Of a DNA stretch of 34,970 bases, positions 10,370 through 22,700 are shown one piece after another (the stretch's first letter is position 1; each line of letters opens with the position of its first letter). The stretch is from positions 1 through 34,970 of the forward strand of contig KN880678.1 of NCBI GenBank assembly GCA_000934385.1, written 5' to 3'. The notes under the pieces were generated by a model. The model was given only the letters and a program-made list of their open reading frames with translations, had not been told where the DNA came from and did not search any database. The position numbers and the translations under genes were made by a program. This stretch comes from Cylindrobasidium torrendii FP15055 ss-10 (taxonomy: Eukaryota > Basidiomycota > Agaricomycetes > Agaricales > Physalacriaceae).

Positions 10370-11860
10370 TACACTACGAGGACAACGGCCCTATGAATCA
10401 ATTAGCACACGTCAACTGGCGAGCAGCTTTTGAACGCGCGATTGGTCGACCGACGGCCTTAAGCCCGGAGCCCAACGTCAAGGCGAGCGCGAGGACAGCT
10501 CGGATGCCCTTCTCCGGGGTACGTACCTTGCAAGCCCCCAGACTCTGGAAATGGGTTAGCCATCGGGAAAGAAAGTGATTCGAGCGACATACCACCAACC
10601 CATAAGAGGTCCGCTACCTTCATCCATGCCCTTCAATAACAACAGAGCGAGCCGCGTGTCGTATCGAGTTATCGGTATCGAAGTCGTAGGTGCGAATGAA
10701 GAACGTCGTAATATACGCGCAATGTTGTATATTGCAAATGGGGGGATAAAACGCGAGTCGGGCTGGCAAGCATGTTCGGGCGTGCGGGGCTTACTGTACG
10801 AGAACTCGGGCCAATCGACGTGTACAAATCGAGCGCGGGGCGATGGTCTAGGTCTGAAATCGAAGGCACGGGAATCTGAGGTCGAAAGGACTATGTTGAG
10901 TACTCAAGCTGTCTTCGAGGGAGATTATCGCGTCGGCCTTAGTCAAACAGGGATCTTTGGAAGAGGCGGCGACGTCGGCCAGTTATTGGACTTGCGATCT
11001 CATGGTTCTTGATTCAATGTTCTCTCGTTGTTCTCAACCTTCAATGTGGCTTATCGGTGTGTCTTCAGGGCACGGACTGTAAGAAGAATCAGACTGCATA
11101 GAAAAGTCAGCCACGGATTCAACGGGGGCAAGACCACGCACCATGAGAGACCCAAATCAGAACAGCAATATCCGCGCGCGGAACGACAATCACAATGGCT
11201 TAGGATACTGAGGCGATGCTGAAATCCTAAAAATTGCTGCGGCCTCGAGGCAGATAGGTCTTCTGAGGTGCTTCCATGGGTTGCTCAGCGCTTAGTGGCA
11301 GTGGCTCGAATCGTGCTTCATGCTAACTGGATCTGACAATGATGGCCGCTCGGACACCGAATCTGAAGGGGTGGTCCTCAACGCCGATCTGAAACGGTAC
11401 TCCGTCGCTGATTCGGGGGTCGCGGGCGCGCAGTCGGGCTTAATCCTTAGGCGATACTGGAACTCGTGGCTGCCTCGAGGCGCGTCGTGTCGGACTCTTC
11501 TAACGCTCACACTTGCTCTCATGCTTACGCCGGGACAAGGTCGCCGGTGCAGAGACTTAGAAACCTAATGCAGGTCGGTCAGCGATGAGCAACATAGACG
11601 AGTCAACCACGCACCTTCACACAATCACGCCACACCCACACCGAGCGCTTGCGCGCTCCCCGACTGCAATTGAAGGTCAGACAAGAGGCAGGATTGAGGA
11701 CGGAGGAGGATCTACCTCGCTGCTTTCGAGCGCCGCGGACCTCTAACGAAAGAGGCGATGGTGGTCCGGAGGCAAGGATTGCAGCCGACGTGCCTTTATA
11801 TATATCCTGGCACGGGCACGTGATACGCCTTTGCCGTTTGATGGCCGTGCGCCACCGTTC
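10370..11860. repeat. Diverged tandem repeat unit, copy A
   Basis: First of two diverged direct copies. The best-conserved blocks are near 10427-10533 (matching about 12284-12390), 10655-10745 (matching 12527-12615) and 11620-11860 (matching 13678-13925). The offset between copies grows from 1858 to about 2058 bases, so copy B carries about 200 extra bases. On the minus strand a TATA-type run (11796-11806) lies just downstream of a CACGTG box (11817-11822), as if the unit were transcribed leftward. A minus-strand peptide run (IRAVLALALTLGSGLKA) is shared by both copies, but stops break any longer frame. No protein family recognised. Confidence 0.6.
11796..11822 (-). promoter_or_regulatory. 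Putative minus-strand promoter, repeat copy A
   Basis: Reading leftward, a palindromic CACGTG (bHLH-type box) is followed after about ten bases by a TATATATAAAG run. The homologous place in copy B keeps the TATA run and a one-base-changed box. No product can be assigned. Confidence 0.35.
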
Positions 11861-12229
11861 AATTGCTATTGTTCAGATTGTGGTGCTAACGCCACCTGGT
11901 AAGCGTGCGGCCTACTTCCCTACAGGCTATAGTGGAAAGCTTGACAGGGTGCTCTACATAGTATAGGAAAATCACCGCCTCTCTTTATGCAGCTGATATC
12001 GATAACCCGCAACTCGACTGACGAACGCAACGTAGCCCCGTACTCTACTGCATACTTGTTCGATTCGAGTTGCCCGGGCATAAGTAGATCGCAGAACACC
12101 AGCCTTGCTCTCATGATAGGACTAACGGTGTCTCACCAGCACCAGCTTGCGAAGTATCTTGGCTGACAGAACTATATACGATATCACGAAAAGATGTGGC
12201 ATTAATACACTACATACTTCTGACGAGCC
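11861..12229. other. Spacer between the two repeat units
   Basis: About 370 bases between copies A and B with no gene and no clear similarity to either copy. Confidence 0.4.
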
Positions 12230-13925
12230 CGCTACTGTATGTGGCCCTGTGGGATATTTTCAGCAAACATCAAGTAGCGAGCAATTTTTGAACGCGCGAT
12301 TAGTTGGTCAATGGCCTTAAGCCCGGAGCCCAACGTCAAGGCGAGCGCGAGGACAGCTCGGATGTCCCTCTCCGGGATACGTACCTTGAGTAGTCCCCGA
12401 CTCAACGGACAGACTAACAGCGGATCAGCCAGTCGACAACGGATGAGTGAGCCAAGGAACGTACCGACAACCCAAAGGAGACAGACAGGCGCCTTCTACC
12501 ATACCCTCCAGCATAACGAACGAAACCGTACGTCGTATCGAGCTATGGTTATCGGTATGGAAGCGCTAGGTGCGAGGATGCGTAGTATGCATGGGTCGTA
12601 TATTCCAAATGGACGATAGAATGCGAGCAGTTCGAAGCATGGGAGGGACTTGGATTTGGACGGGGCCAGTGGCCAGGCGGACAAGCAAACTTGAACATGT
12701 CTGACGGTAGAATCCGACTAAACTGACATTTGAGGCCACCGGCAAGGGAAAGTCGGGCACATTGACGTTGAACAGGTATCTGATGTGTCGATGGTTCCAG
12801 ACTCAGGGCGATTGCAGCTCAAGAGGTCGTGCGTGGCCACCAGAAAACGGAGATTATTCATGAACAGGTTGAGTGCTCACGTTCAGACATGGTAGATGCT
12901 GATCGTCGTTGGAGAGCATGGCGGTTTGCGCGCAAGGGATAGATGGCCTTAAGCCGAAGGCTTGTTGCTTGGCGGTGGTGCCGATGCAGAGGTGCGTCTC
13001 ATTCGGCCGGGGAATCGGAGGACTGACTTGTTAAGGCGGATGGGATGCTGATGTTTGACGCTCAAGTTCGGCTTAGAACTGCCTTGCAGTCTGTGGTCCC
13101 TGGTGGTAACGTTCGAAATGAGGTGGCGACCGAACTGTGCATGGGAGTCAATTAAACGCCGGCCAGGGAGACAAGTACGCACTGATAAAGCCCGTAGAAT
13201 CTCGTTGATCCGATGACTTGTGTGCGTGGCTCCGTCTGACTCAGGCTAAGTCTTGCACGTGTAGTGACATCCGGGCTCCGAATTGCGGAACAGGAATTCG
13301 AAAGGGACCTTCGAGATATGATGGGACCGATGCGGATCTAGACGCTGAAAAGGAAAGACTCAGGACGCTCTGAGGACGCTGGGCAAGTGTCGGCAATGTC
13401 GCGGCTGACAGAGGCGTTTAGCTCGAATACGTCGATATCGATGTCTCAGTGCCGATGTCGTTGGACAAGGTTCATATCTGGAGCGGCATGTCGGGGCAAA
13501 CTCTGAGGCTATGCTGATGCCTCGTGGCGCGGCGCGTAGACTGTGGGACTCTTCGGGGGCTCAGACTTGCGCTCACCCTTACGTCGTCGTTGGTGTCCTC
13601 ATTTTGCAAGACCGGAGGGCTTAGTCTGAGGCGGGGTCAGCAACTATGGCATGGGCTACAGGAACTGCGCACGTTCACACAATCACACCACACCCACACC
13701 GAGCGCTTGCGCGCTCCCCGACTATGGCGATGGGAAGTCAGATAACATCTAGGACGATGGCGAGAGAAATATATACCTCGCTGCTTGTGAGCGGCACGGA
13801 CCTCTGGTGGCAGAGGCGATGGTGGTCCAGAGACAAGGAGTCACTGCAGCCGGGCGTGCCTTATATATGCCGGCGTGAGCATGTGATATGCCGATGCCGT
13901 TTGATGGCCGGGCGCCACTCAGAGT
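12230..13925. repeat. Diverged tandem repeat unit, copy B
   Basis: Second copy, same orientation as the copy at 10370-11860. The conserved block near 13689-13730 (cacacccacaccgagcgctt and following) is almost identical to copy A. The minus-strand TATA-type run is at 13861-13869, and the CACGTG box of copy A is CATGTG here (13880-13885). The block at 12296-12390 keeps the same minus-strand peptide run as copy A (IRAVLALALTLGSGLKA). Many stops and indels lie between. It may be a decayed duplicated gene, a non-coding RNA locus or a transposon remnant; the sequence does not decide. Confidence 0.6.
13861..13885 (-). promoter_or_regulatory. Putative minus-strand promoter, repeat copy B
   Basis: Equivalent of the copy A site: CATATATAAGG on the minus strand, preceded by CACATG. 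Conservation of the TATA run in two otherwise worn copies is the only support. Confidence 0.3.
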
Positions 13926-14029
13926 CTCAGAACGCTTAACCATGGCCAATGCTTAATGTTGTATATACTTGGAAATGCGGGTATCTTTTTACTCTCTGAC
14001 TTTTGATTTCTTCTAATATTCCACTTCTT

Positions 14030-15128
14030 TCAAATTGGCACAATCAGGTTTCGCCTCAACTGCACAAAATCCGCGTCATCCAAATGCACCCAGGTCTTGA
14101 GATAGGCCTCTACGCCTCCATATTTCTCCTTCAGCATGTCGAGTAGCGCGCGCATTGTTGTAGGCCTTGTAGAAATCAGTGTCGGCAAGGATTGACCTGC
14201 TCTGGGAATACACACCGTGAGCTCCCCATATTCATGGTACCTTCCATGTTACTGGAGTAAGCTGGAATTTTGCTGAAACGGGCAATGAGCATATGCAAGA
14301 CTGGTGCCAATCCATCGGTAGTAAGAGCGTAGTCTTTGATGATATCCTCTTCAGATACGCCGAGGACCTATGAAATTTGCGTTAACTTTGGCTGGTAAAG
14401 AACATGCTCTACAGAATACTTGCCAGAAGAATAAGCATAGAAAATACCCCGGTACGGTCCTTGCCAGCTAGACAGTGACGGTCAACACTCGTGAACAAAA
14501 CTTGCAAGTTAGCGGTAATTACCAGTGCAGTGGACAAGACAGGGTTCCTCAGGCTTGTCGATGATATGTCTGAAGATCCTCTCATACGAGGGCGCCCCAA
14601 CCGTAAGGATTTCTTCGTATATCTTCATGAAAGTCTGCCGCCGCGTCAATCACAATCATTCCAATCAACGGGAGAGGAAGTGCTATCTCACCTCAGTTTC
14701 GGTGGTCTTGAAACCTTGAAGCCTGGTAAGGTATATCAAAGGTCAATTCCCTGACTATGCAGACGGTCTCAAGCAATGACCTACCTTTCTGCCAGACTCA
14801 CAGGATCGAACCCCTTGAGACTCGTCGGCACCGCCTCGAAAACCACACCATCGACTTCCGGCGTCGCACCCTCGAGTTGCTTCACCTCCGCCGGCGCGCG
14901 CATATCGAAGACCCTCTTCACACCAAGTGCACGCAACTCCTCCTTCCCCTCTTGAGTGATATGCGTGAGTTCGCCTGACCGGAAGATCGCATTGGTTTTT
15001 GTGATAGTCCCAGGTTGTTTGGTGGCATACCCACCAAGCTGTCGAATGTTGATAACCCCAGAGACATGCACAAATGGCGGCGCGTCGAGTATGGATGAGC
15101 TTGGGGATGCTGATGCGGGGTCGAACAT
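14030..15128 (-). CDS. Tyrosine phosphatase, IphP/Y_phosphatase3 family
   Basis: Cysteine-based protein tyrosine (or dual-specificity/lipid) phosphatase; the substrate is unknown. Exons in transcript order: 15128-14785, 14722-14692, 14634-14523, 14467-14424, 14367-14216 and 14165-14030. They total 819 coding bases (272 residues) with all phases consistent. The N-terminal part has the family signature INIRQLGGY followed by AIFRSGELTHIT and VFDMRAPAEV. The catalytic P-loop is HCTAGKDRTG, split by an intron after HCT; its Cys is the nucleophile and its Arg binds phosphate. The C-terminal helices contain VLGVSEEDIIKDYALTTDG and the YGGVEAYLKTW motif usual for this family. The fourth intron uses a GC donor (GCAAGT) instead of GT; a GT choice breaks the frame. 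It is convergent with nothing obvious downstream. Cytosolic by absence of a signal or membrane segment. Confidence 0.92.
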
Positions 15129-15386
15129 GGTGGTAAGACTCAGAGTGCCAGCGCGCGGAGAATGCGGATGGATGCATTATCCAGCGCCGGCGGGGCCCTG
15201 GCGCTTGGGACCAGTGGACTTACTCCGACTATCTTTGCAATCCAACGCGAATGTTTAATACATAATCCTTATTTGTTCGCCGAGGCAAGAAATACTAGAA
15301 ATACAAAGACGATAAATAGTAAGTACAGTCGTGATACATGATTGTTTTGTTTTAGAGGGTGATTTTGGGACTGCGAGACGGATCCT

Positions 15387-15761
15387 TTACTCTTGCTGAA
15401 CAGGTGCAACAGTCGATTGGGAATACCGCCTCGGGCGCTTCAGGATGAAGACATGGATGCCAGCATACGCGAAACACACCGGTCCAAGCAGGCTGAACGC
15501 TACGACGATGCTGAGCATAGCAAAGACATGGCGAACGCCCGTCACCGTAGTGATGACCTCGGACGCAGGCGCAATCACGAGTACAGTGGTCGTTGTTGAA
15601 CGCTCGGACGACGCTCGTTCGGCAGTATGAGACCAACGCGACGACCTCGAGGATTCCGCTCGTTCACGCTGCGCCTCGACGTCAGCCCGGCGTATGCACA
15701 CAAGCCCTGAGCTACGCACAATCCTCTCCCTCAAACTCTGTCGCGGCATGTGACCCTCCAT
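15387..15761 (-). CDS. Possible small single-helix membrane protein
   Basis: Open frame of 124 codons starting MEGHMPRQSLRERIV. It is Arg- and Ser-rich, followed by one strong hydrophobic segment (FAMLSIVVAFSLLGPVCFAY) and a short basic tail ending STVAPVQQE. The frame is open further upstream to about 16319, but that part has no protein-like character. This could therefore be a small gene or the last exon of one whose start I cannot see. No family recognised. Confidence 0.4.
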   Translation of the reverse strand: MEGHMPRQSLRERIVRSSGLVCIRRADVEAQRERAESSRSSRWSHTAERASSERSTTTTVLVIAPASEVITTVTGVRHVFAMLSIVVAFSLLGPVCFAYAGIHVFILKRPRRYSQSTVAPVQQE

Positions 15762-16269
15762 TTTGCAGTCGTGAGTGGTGGTGGAAGTGGTAGAATGCGA
15801 GGCCTGGGTGGGCTCAGTTCGTATCTCGACGGTCGCAGCAATATATCGGAGCACACACCATGGATTGCTGGGGTAGGGAGTGGGGGCGAAGGGCGCAGAC
15901 GCATCGCTGGAGGGTCTTATAACACACTGGGCCCTCTCTTTGTTACTCTTGCACCCGGCCCTTGTGCCATGCGGTGTTCGAATCGCGCCTGACAAAAAGT
16001 CGTGAGAGTCATGTACTGTGAGACAATTCAGCATGCAAGCTCCCAACTTTGGAACAAAGGAAGCTTGTGCATGTAGGGTCGCAACATGGAACAAAGGAAG
16101 GACAGGCAACATCGTTCGCTTCGACGACAGCCCGAGAACGTCGTACCTCCAACGTTGAATGTGATAAGGTGAAGGATGCCACTGGATCGCAGGGCGCTTC
16201 TTGTAGAAGGTGCCATGATAATACATTTTGTCATTCCATACCGCGACGCTGTCTACACATCGTCTGTGT
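15762..16269. other. Intergenic DNA upstream of the small ORF
   Basis: No convincing gene. The direct repeat ACATGGAACAAAGGAAG-like (near 16050 and 16085) is a short local duplication, probably without function. Confidence 0.35.
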
Positions 16270-17681
16270 TCATAACTCGCCGACCTTCTTGACTTTAATC
16301 GGGAGCTTAATCCTCTCATTTCGTCTCCAGAACTCTACCAGCGTCTCCGCGGTTCCCCTTGGATCATCCTCGTGAAGGAGATGTCCGACCGAGGGGATAA
16401 CAATTAGTTGGAACTTGCCCTGCATCTGTCCAATCATTAGTTCCTTGTCTAGACGGTCGGTTCCGGCAAGGACAAGCAGCCGCGCCGTCCGACAGATAAG
16501 AAAGTTTGCCGAGAGACCCTCAAACCAACCTAGCGGTAGGTTAGCCTTGAGCCAGATATGTGTGACGGTTAGAAACACATACTCCGCCAGAACGGCGCTG
16601 TTAGACGCAAGGGTGTTCTCCAAACGTAAGCCGGGACGAGGGGTGAGGTGGAGTCCGAAGGCTTGATGATATTGGGAACCGAGACGCGCGCGGAGAGTGG
16701 GTTACGGATAGCCTTGGTGTTGAGGTGCCATTCGATGGCTTCCTCTGGGCTGTCGAAGCCGTCTGGCCGAGCGTTGAGGATACTGTTCATGTGAGGTAAA
16801 GCATCCAGCGCAGATCCTGTAAGACGGTTGGTGAATTAATGGCATGCGAGATGAAGTTGTCCCGCACCTTCGACAATGTCCAGTACAGCAACACCGGCGA
16901 CATGGAATTTAGATTCCAAGATCAACGGACATGCTCGAACGACTACAGAGCCGCCCATACTATGTCCTACAAGCTTGGATGTGTCAAATTTAGGCCGTCT
17001 GGGCATGCAAACTGACGCACAATGAGAACTGGCGCGGTCGCGGGATCTTTGAAGAAGGTCTTGACTAACGCAGCGAAATCTTGAACAAGGCTGACTTCCG
17101 AGAGGTCGCTGTCATCGTGTGATTCCATAGCAGTGGTACGCCCTGCATATAGGATTCCGGTCAATGCACGCCCTGAGAATTGGATTGGCACGCACCATGC
17201 CTTCTTGCGTCGACGGACAGTACCCCACATTCTCCTTTAGTCATTGTGACAATTTCCTGGGCCATGCAGGCGAAGCTGAGCCCGGAATACCCCGCGCCAT
17301 GGTGGCATACCATGACAGCACCGTCCGCCGTCTTCGGGGGAGTGTAGTACACGCGAAAGTCCAGGCCGCGTTCGGGCACTTCAACCATGAGCGCCTGTTC
17401 GAAGTATGTTGCGGCTGAAATAGGCGTGTATTCTGGATTTGGGGCCTTTTTTGTCCTGGTTTTCGGGGTCAGACGCGGCCTGTGAGCAGCATCGTTGAGC
17501 TATGAAGCTGCTATCACAAAGTGATCATCGCGACGAACATCGCTGGAGGGCCAAGTCCTTGGCCGGGAAGCGCGCCGAGACCGTCTGTCTCTTCTTCCTC
17601 TTCGTCACCATCGTCTCCAGGTAGGGTAGCAGGTAGTTTGGCCAGGCGCGCATTCATCGCGTTGCGGTATAGATCAGACAT
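16270..17681 (-). CDS. PPE1: Protein phosphatase methylesterase 1
   Basis: Alpha/beta hydrolase that removes the methyl ester from the C-terminal leucine of the PP2A catalytic subunit, opposing the LCMT1-type methyltransferase. Exons in transcript order: 17681-17518, 17479-17196, 17142-17021, 16973-16868, 16816-16583 and 16529-16270. They total 1170 coding bases (389 residues), the usual family size. An acidic N-terminal stretch (DDGDEEEEE) and LPGQGLGPP precede the fold. Motifs: FEQALMVEVPERGLDFRVYY, oxyanion-side CHHGAGYSGLSF, nucleophile elbow GHSMGGSV (catalytic Ser), PLRLTAPFWRSWFEGLSANF, LLVLAGTDRLDKELMIGQMQ (acid region), and PSVGHLLHEDDP (catalytic His). These match PPME1 and exclude a generic lipase. 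Expected in cytosol and nucleus. The gene name follows yeast PPE1 (PPME1 in animals). Confidence 0.95.
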
Positions 17682-18916
17682 GGCGGTCACAAGTCGAGAT
17701 ACGCGTCGATCGATCGACCAGTCGAGTGGCATAGAAAGAAACAAAATATGCGCAGAGACGCTTCAAAGTAGCGATATTTCATATACGCAAACTTCTGTGC
17801 TTCATGCTCGAGTAGGATCGGTCCTTTCCCAATTCCCAGTGACATAGAAATGCAACACCGAGGTGAGAACAGGGTGGGACTTGTCACATTTTGGGACTGT
17901 AATGACTTGCCCATGCTAAACCCTCAATTAAGGTTATTGCTTCTGTGCGCGAGTACACACACTTGTACGTGAGCAGGCGCTTCTTCCGCACCACCTGATA
18001 AAGTCATCCGACCGACGTCTTGACTATCGAAGTTATTCGTGCAGCTGCATGCGGCATACTCAAGGATCAACTTGATACCACGGGAGAGAGGTGATACAGG
18101 TTTTAAGCCTGTATACAACTCGCAGAAGCCTTCTTTACGATGTGATTAAAATCCCACAAGACCGTAATGACCGACCGACGCCGCCAAACTGGCACGGTGG
18201 GCGCACGTAGTAACATTATAGTAGTACATAAAGCTGGCCGTGTAACTCTGGAACGCGGTTCGCATGATTCCAGACTGCGAGCTTGAGCCAACGAGTGTCT
18301 CTAATCGGTCTCTAAGTGAAGTTGTTGAGTTTGAGCCGCGTGCTGTTGAAACACGACCGGCGCTAAACCATTTATAGTAAACATTGTCGAGCACTGGGAG
18401 CCTTGTAATCTTGACCAACCCGGGGTTGCTACCTTTGCGCATAGTCTACGAAGCAGGTCATGAGCCCCAGCTGCTCTTTTTGCGAGCGTACTGTATCCAC
18501 ACCAGTGCTCGCAGTCCTTGTTGGGAGCAGATTCAAGCCCACGATAATTTCTAACCTGTCCGTAGGTTGCATGTACAAGGACGGTAGGAGGTGCTCCTCG
18601 CTGCCAATCACAATACCTTTCGTAAGGACCATCAAGCTTTCAAGTACCAGCAAATGGCATCTTGACAATCCCGGTACTAATGTCGCACGTTGGTTGGTGC
18701 ATACTTATCAGCACAAACAATACTAATGTCGGCGGACTATTGTCGCTTTCGCCATGCCTATCGCTGGAGATACCTCGACACTCCTGGCGCCATCCAAGGA
18801 AGACGCAATCGTATACAAAGACTCTTATGAATACATGGGTAAATAAATAACAAGAAAGGGAAAGCGTCCGACCATGTTGAACTCCGACTGGCCTAATCGT
18901 CGCCAATGTCAACATT
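17682..18916. other. Intergenic DNA between PPME1 and cyclophilin genes
   Basis: Two minus-strand open runs (17687-17914 and 18146-18442, about 75 and 98 codons) have no recognisable domain or splice partner. Both genes flanking the stretch are on the minus strand, so it holds the promoter of PPME1 and the 3' flank of the cyclophilin gene. Confidence 0.4.
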
Positions 18917-19728
18917 TTAAACTCTCACCACACCGGAGGACACGATGGTCGCGCGGGCGCTTGGCTCGCCCGACGGGCTGCCCAATGCCTCGATTTGCTT
19001 CACGACCTCCATCCCTTCAACGACCTCTCCGAAAACAACATGCCGACCGTCCAGCTTTTTACCAAAACAGAGATGTCAGCAATGATACTAGTGATTGACT
19101 GAGAGCGCACCCAGGGTGTTTTAACCGTAGTGATGAAGAATTGAGAGCCATTCAAGTTAGGCCCGGCATTCGCCATCGAGAGCAGGCCAGGCTTCGTGTG
19201 CTTTCGCTTGAAGTTCTCATCTGGAACGCAGTGTCATGAGATACCGACACGGAATAAAAGAGCGCTGTGTAGATGGGAGGTAGATAGAGGACGTACCGCG
19301 AAACTTGTCGCCGTAGATAGAATGTCCGCCTGTGCCATTATGTGCGGTGAAGTCGCCAGTTTGGATCATGAACTGAGGTTAGAGATATCAGCGCGCGAGC
19401 ATGGGGGCAAATACGACCGGGCCGTACCCCTGGGATAACACGGTGGAAGTGGCAGCCCGTGTATCCGAAGCCGTGTTGCATGGTTGCCAGTTCTCGGAAG
19501 TTGCGCGACGTATGGGGACATATGGAGTCGTATAGCGCGAATACCACTGTTCCTACTGGCGATCCGTTGATAGTAATGTCGAACTAGAGTACAGGTAAGT
19601 ACTGTATGGTCGACAACAACAATCCTATAAGCCCTGACATACATAGACATTAGGGCGAATACTATAGTGGAATTGTGAGTGGCGGGTTAAGAGATAGCAA
19701 GGTGGTCATTGTTGACTCACGATGCCAT
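18917..19728 (-). CDS. Cyclophilin-type peptidyl-prolyl cis-trans isomerase
   Basis: Catalyses prolyl cis-trans isomerisation and is the cyclosporin A target class. Exons in transcript order: 19728-19721, 19661-19643, 19583-19428, 19372-19297, 19220-19111 and 19054-18917. They total 507 coding bases (168 residues), the length of a single-domain cyclophilin A. The first two exons are only 8 and 19 nt and encode MASIRPNVY, which joins perfectly to [18 protein letters not shown]. Active-site motifs: [15 protein letters not shown] (catalytic Arg, Phe and Gln), [29 protein letters not shown], and [16 protein letters not shown] (Trp of the cyclosporin pocket). No signal peptide, so cytosolic or nuclear. 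The protein ends [11 protein letters not shown]. Confidence 0.95.
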
Positions 19729-22700
19729 GTTTAACCTAGTCCAAACGAGAATGGGGGCAAGTGGACAGGGAGGGGTGACCGCTGGGGAGTTTGAAAGTCC
19801 CTCACCTGCTAGGTGAGCCCTTTTATACTTTCCCGGACTCTGAGCGCGCGACCTGATCAAAACACGGCCCTGAGAATACGGTGACTACCTATCCCCATTC
19901 GTAGACTATCTTGGCCGTTTCCCTCACGGGACTCGGCATAATCCGACTGGCATCGGCGCTGGCCGACTCCGCCCTCACCACCGACTCCGCTCGGCGCTGC
20001 CCTCTGCGCCTCCGGCCGCACGCCGCCATCCCAGCGGGCCCGACAGAAATTATCATCTGAGTCTGTCGATGCCCACAATTACCCAATTGGCCTTGAACGG
20101 GACTGTGTCAAGACATAGGGTAGCTTGTCAGTGGCCCCTGGCTGGACCCCATTCACTTTGGCGACAGCACGCCCATGTTATCATCGTACCCGACCCTTGT
20201 CCTGCGCCGCAAGATGTTGGAATGGATAGGATTTGCACGGGGAGGCTCTCCCAAGGGTCGGCAACCACTGCATTGTTCGATTCAGATGTTTAAATTTCGG
20301 CAGGTCCCGCCCGCGCGTGGAGAACTGCATTCCTGTATGACAGATTGTACAGATCTCTCCCTCCGTTTCCATGTCGCATCTTCGAAAATTATGCGTTATC
20401 CCCACCTCAAGTAATACCCGTCCGAATCCGAAGGCTTTTTTTCTATCGATAACTCACCTTGGACTCGAAGAAGGTTCCCATTCCCGGGCCCTGCGCGCAC
20501 AAAAATTCATTATGCACATCCCACGCTTGCGACGGACTCCAACCAAGGGGGCGGTGTTATTCAATTTCGTCTCAAGGGACCCAGGTTGTGGGAGGAGGCG
20601 TGCAACTCGGGATCCGCCGGCTGCATGGGCGACCTGAAAAATACGCATACATATCTCAGGGATATCGAGTGGTTCAACTTCGCCACACAGGCATCCGCAC
20701 GATTCCGAGATGTCAGAAGTGCAATCGCTTCCTATGTTCTATCTCTCATCATCCAACGCCCATAATATTCTATTCGGACTGGGTTACGAATCCGGAGTAA
20801 CGTCCTCGAGCTTGAGGAACTACGTGCAAAGTGTCGACGTGTTGACAGTGGCCTAATACTTTATCGTAGGTTCCTTTTCATGTCGCTTGGGACCATAGAT
20901 CACGAGTGCAGACTGCAGGTGCTGGGAAATGAGTCATTCTCCCATCGCACGGACTTCATCTGCGACGTGCTGAATTATTGTACGTACTCAAACGAGTCCA
21001 GGGAACATCTGTTTTGATTGAGTCTACGGATTCATAGTCACCGAACCTACTCGGCAGCACACATTGTGCTTTGTCATACAAACCTCGAGGTAAAGATGTA
21101 CGATTGAACTATCGGTTTCTTCGCCTTTGTATTGGTCATGCTCACGTCTGGACCATCTCTTTGGTGAATATTACGCGTAGCCTTGCTATCAGCGCGGATG
21201 TTCTGCCGCATCAGCTACCACCCTAACACTCGAGTTTGTGCCGTTATAAGTGGCGGCATTTACATCAAACACCACTCAGTAAAAACTCGAAGGGTCGAAG
21301 TAAACTACGTGTTGCATACATTCCATGGATTCTAGGGTGCTGAGACGTCAATGAACCTCGCAAACGACCGACAAGCTAATAGACACTGTTTGAGAAGGAA
21401 TCCGCTCCCATCCGTTTGTATAAGTTGCTGCTTTGCACGTAATGCTACTATCGCTAAATATCATTGACTTCGCTCACTTTTCCTACTGGTACACTCATAT
21501 TATCTTAACCGACCTTGAAGCGAAATCCGACTGGTTGGAATACAGCATACAGCATCGTATTCATTAATATACAAGCGGTCGGCGAAATGGCCTAGACGGG
21601 CCCCGGAGGCACAATTGTCCCCACGAACCACGTTTTCCTTTCTGCGCTGCTCGGAGCTTTTTAAAGCCCGTTGCCCGAGAATCGTAATCTATGAGCTCTG
21701 CGGAGCAGTCACTGGGCACTGCTGGCGAACGGAGCAAATCTTGCATGCGTAGAACACACAAGGAAACCGCTGCCGATAAATTGGGGTGGTGGTGACTTAT
21801 GAAGAAAGGACTGAGGAGCAACGGGCGTGTGTTGGGGTTCATCGAAGAAGAACAGGCGCGCGATTATGAGCATTAGCCAAGAGGGTGGTTAAGAAATGTA
21901 TTTGACGGAAGCTAGTTTCTTAGGTCGATTCATATGTGAATGAGATGCAGTATCATTGTGTGGATAGGGTTGTTGTGCCACTGGGAAGGCAACGCGGCGC
22001 CATTGTACTACCCCTCGTTTTATCTTTTGGTGGGCGGATTTGTTCACATGCATTAGCGGCCGCAAGACTTCGACGTATTCTCGTGTCAATAGTCACAGTA
22101 CGCTTAGGTTCGGGACTGTGTTGCAGACGGTCACTGGCATGGGATGTGAGCTCACGATCTCAATTCTTGGGGTGGCGAAGAGGAGTTCATGGGCACTCCA
22201 CGAAGTATGATATTATGTGCGCCTGTTTTGCGATGTACCATATGACTACCTTGGGGCCTCCTACAACGCATGAGGAAGGTAATGAATGTCGAGCACACTT
22301 GTTCTGATGTTTGATGATGAAGTAGGCAATGGTTGCACGAGACAATTCACAAGATTGAGTCTGTGCGCCCGAAGCCGAAAACTCTAATGACATGTTTATA
22401 GCCAAGCATAAGGGACTCAACTTGCTCTTTCCGGATTCTGCGATTGTAACACACCAACCTTCCTACGCTGATTTTAACGAGGGTGAAATGCCAGTAGAAT
22501 CATGAATTGTCTCTTATTCTATGGGAAGCAAAGCCTAGCGAGTTATCCCTTCTCCCTGAGTCAGGAAAGTAGGTGAACGGAAATTGTTAGAGCTGAATCG
22601 GTCGCTGGTACCAGTAAGGCCAAGCGGCAAACGTCCGGAGAGTCACAAAGGCGCCAAATTTTCAGCGTGGACTTTTCAGAAGGTGTCCCAACATTTTTGG

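Noticed and set aside
10370..13925. Interpretation of the tandem copies as LTRs of a retrotransposon
   Set aside because: The spacer is only about 370 bases and contains no gag or pol sequence, the copies are strongly diverged, and no TG...CA ends or primer-binding site were found.
15762..16319. Long minus-strand frame running into the small membrane ORF
   Set aside because: The upstream part has no hydrophobic, repeat or motif pattern typical of protein and contains plausible splice signals. Only the C-terminal 124 codons look protein-like.
21586..21650. tRNA-like D-arm string (ATGGCCTAGACGG)
   Set aside because: No pairing acceptor stem, anticodon arm or T arm follows.
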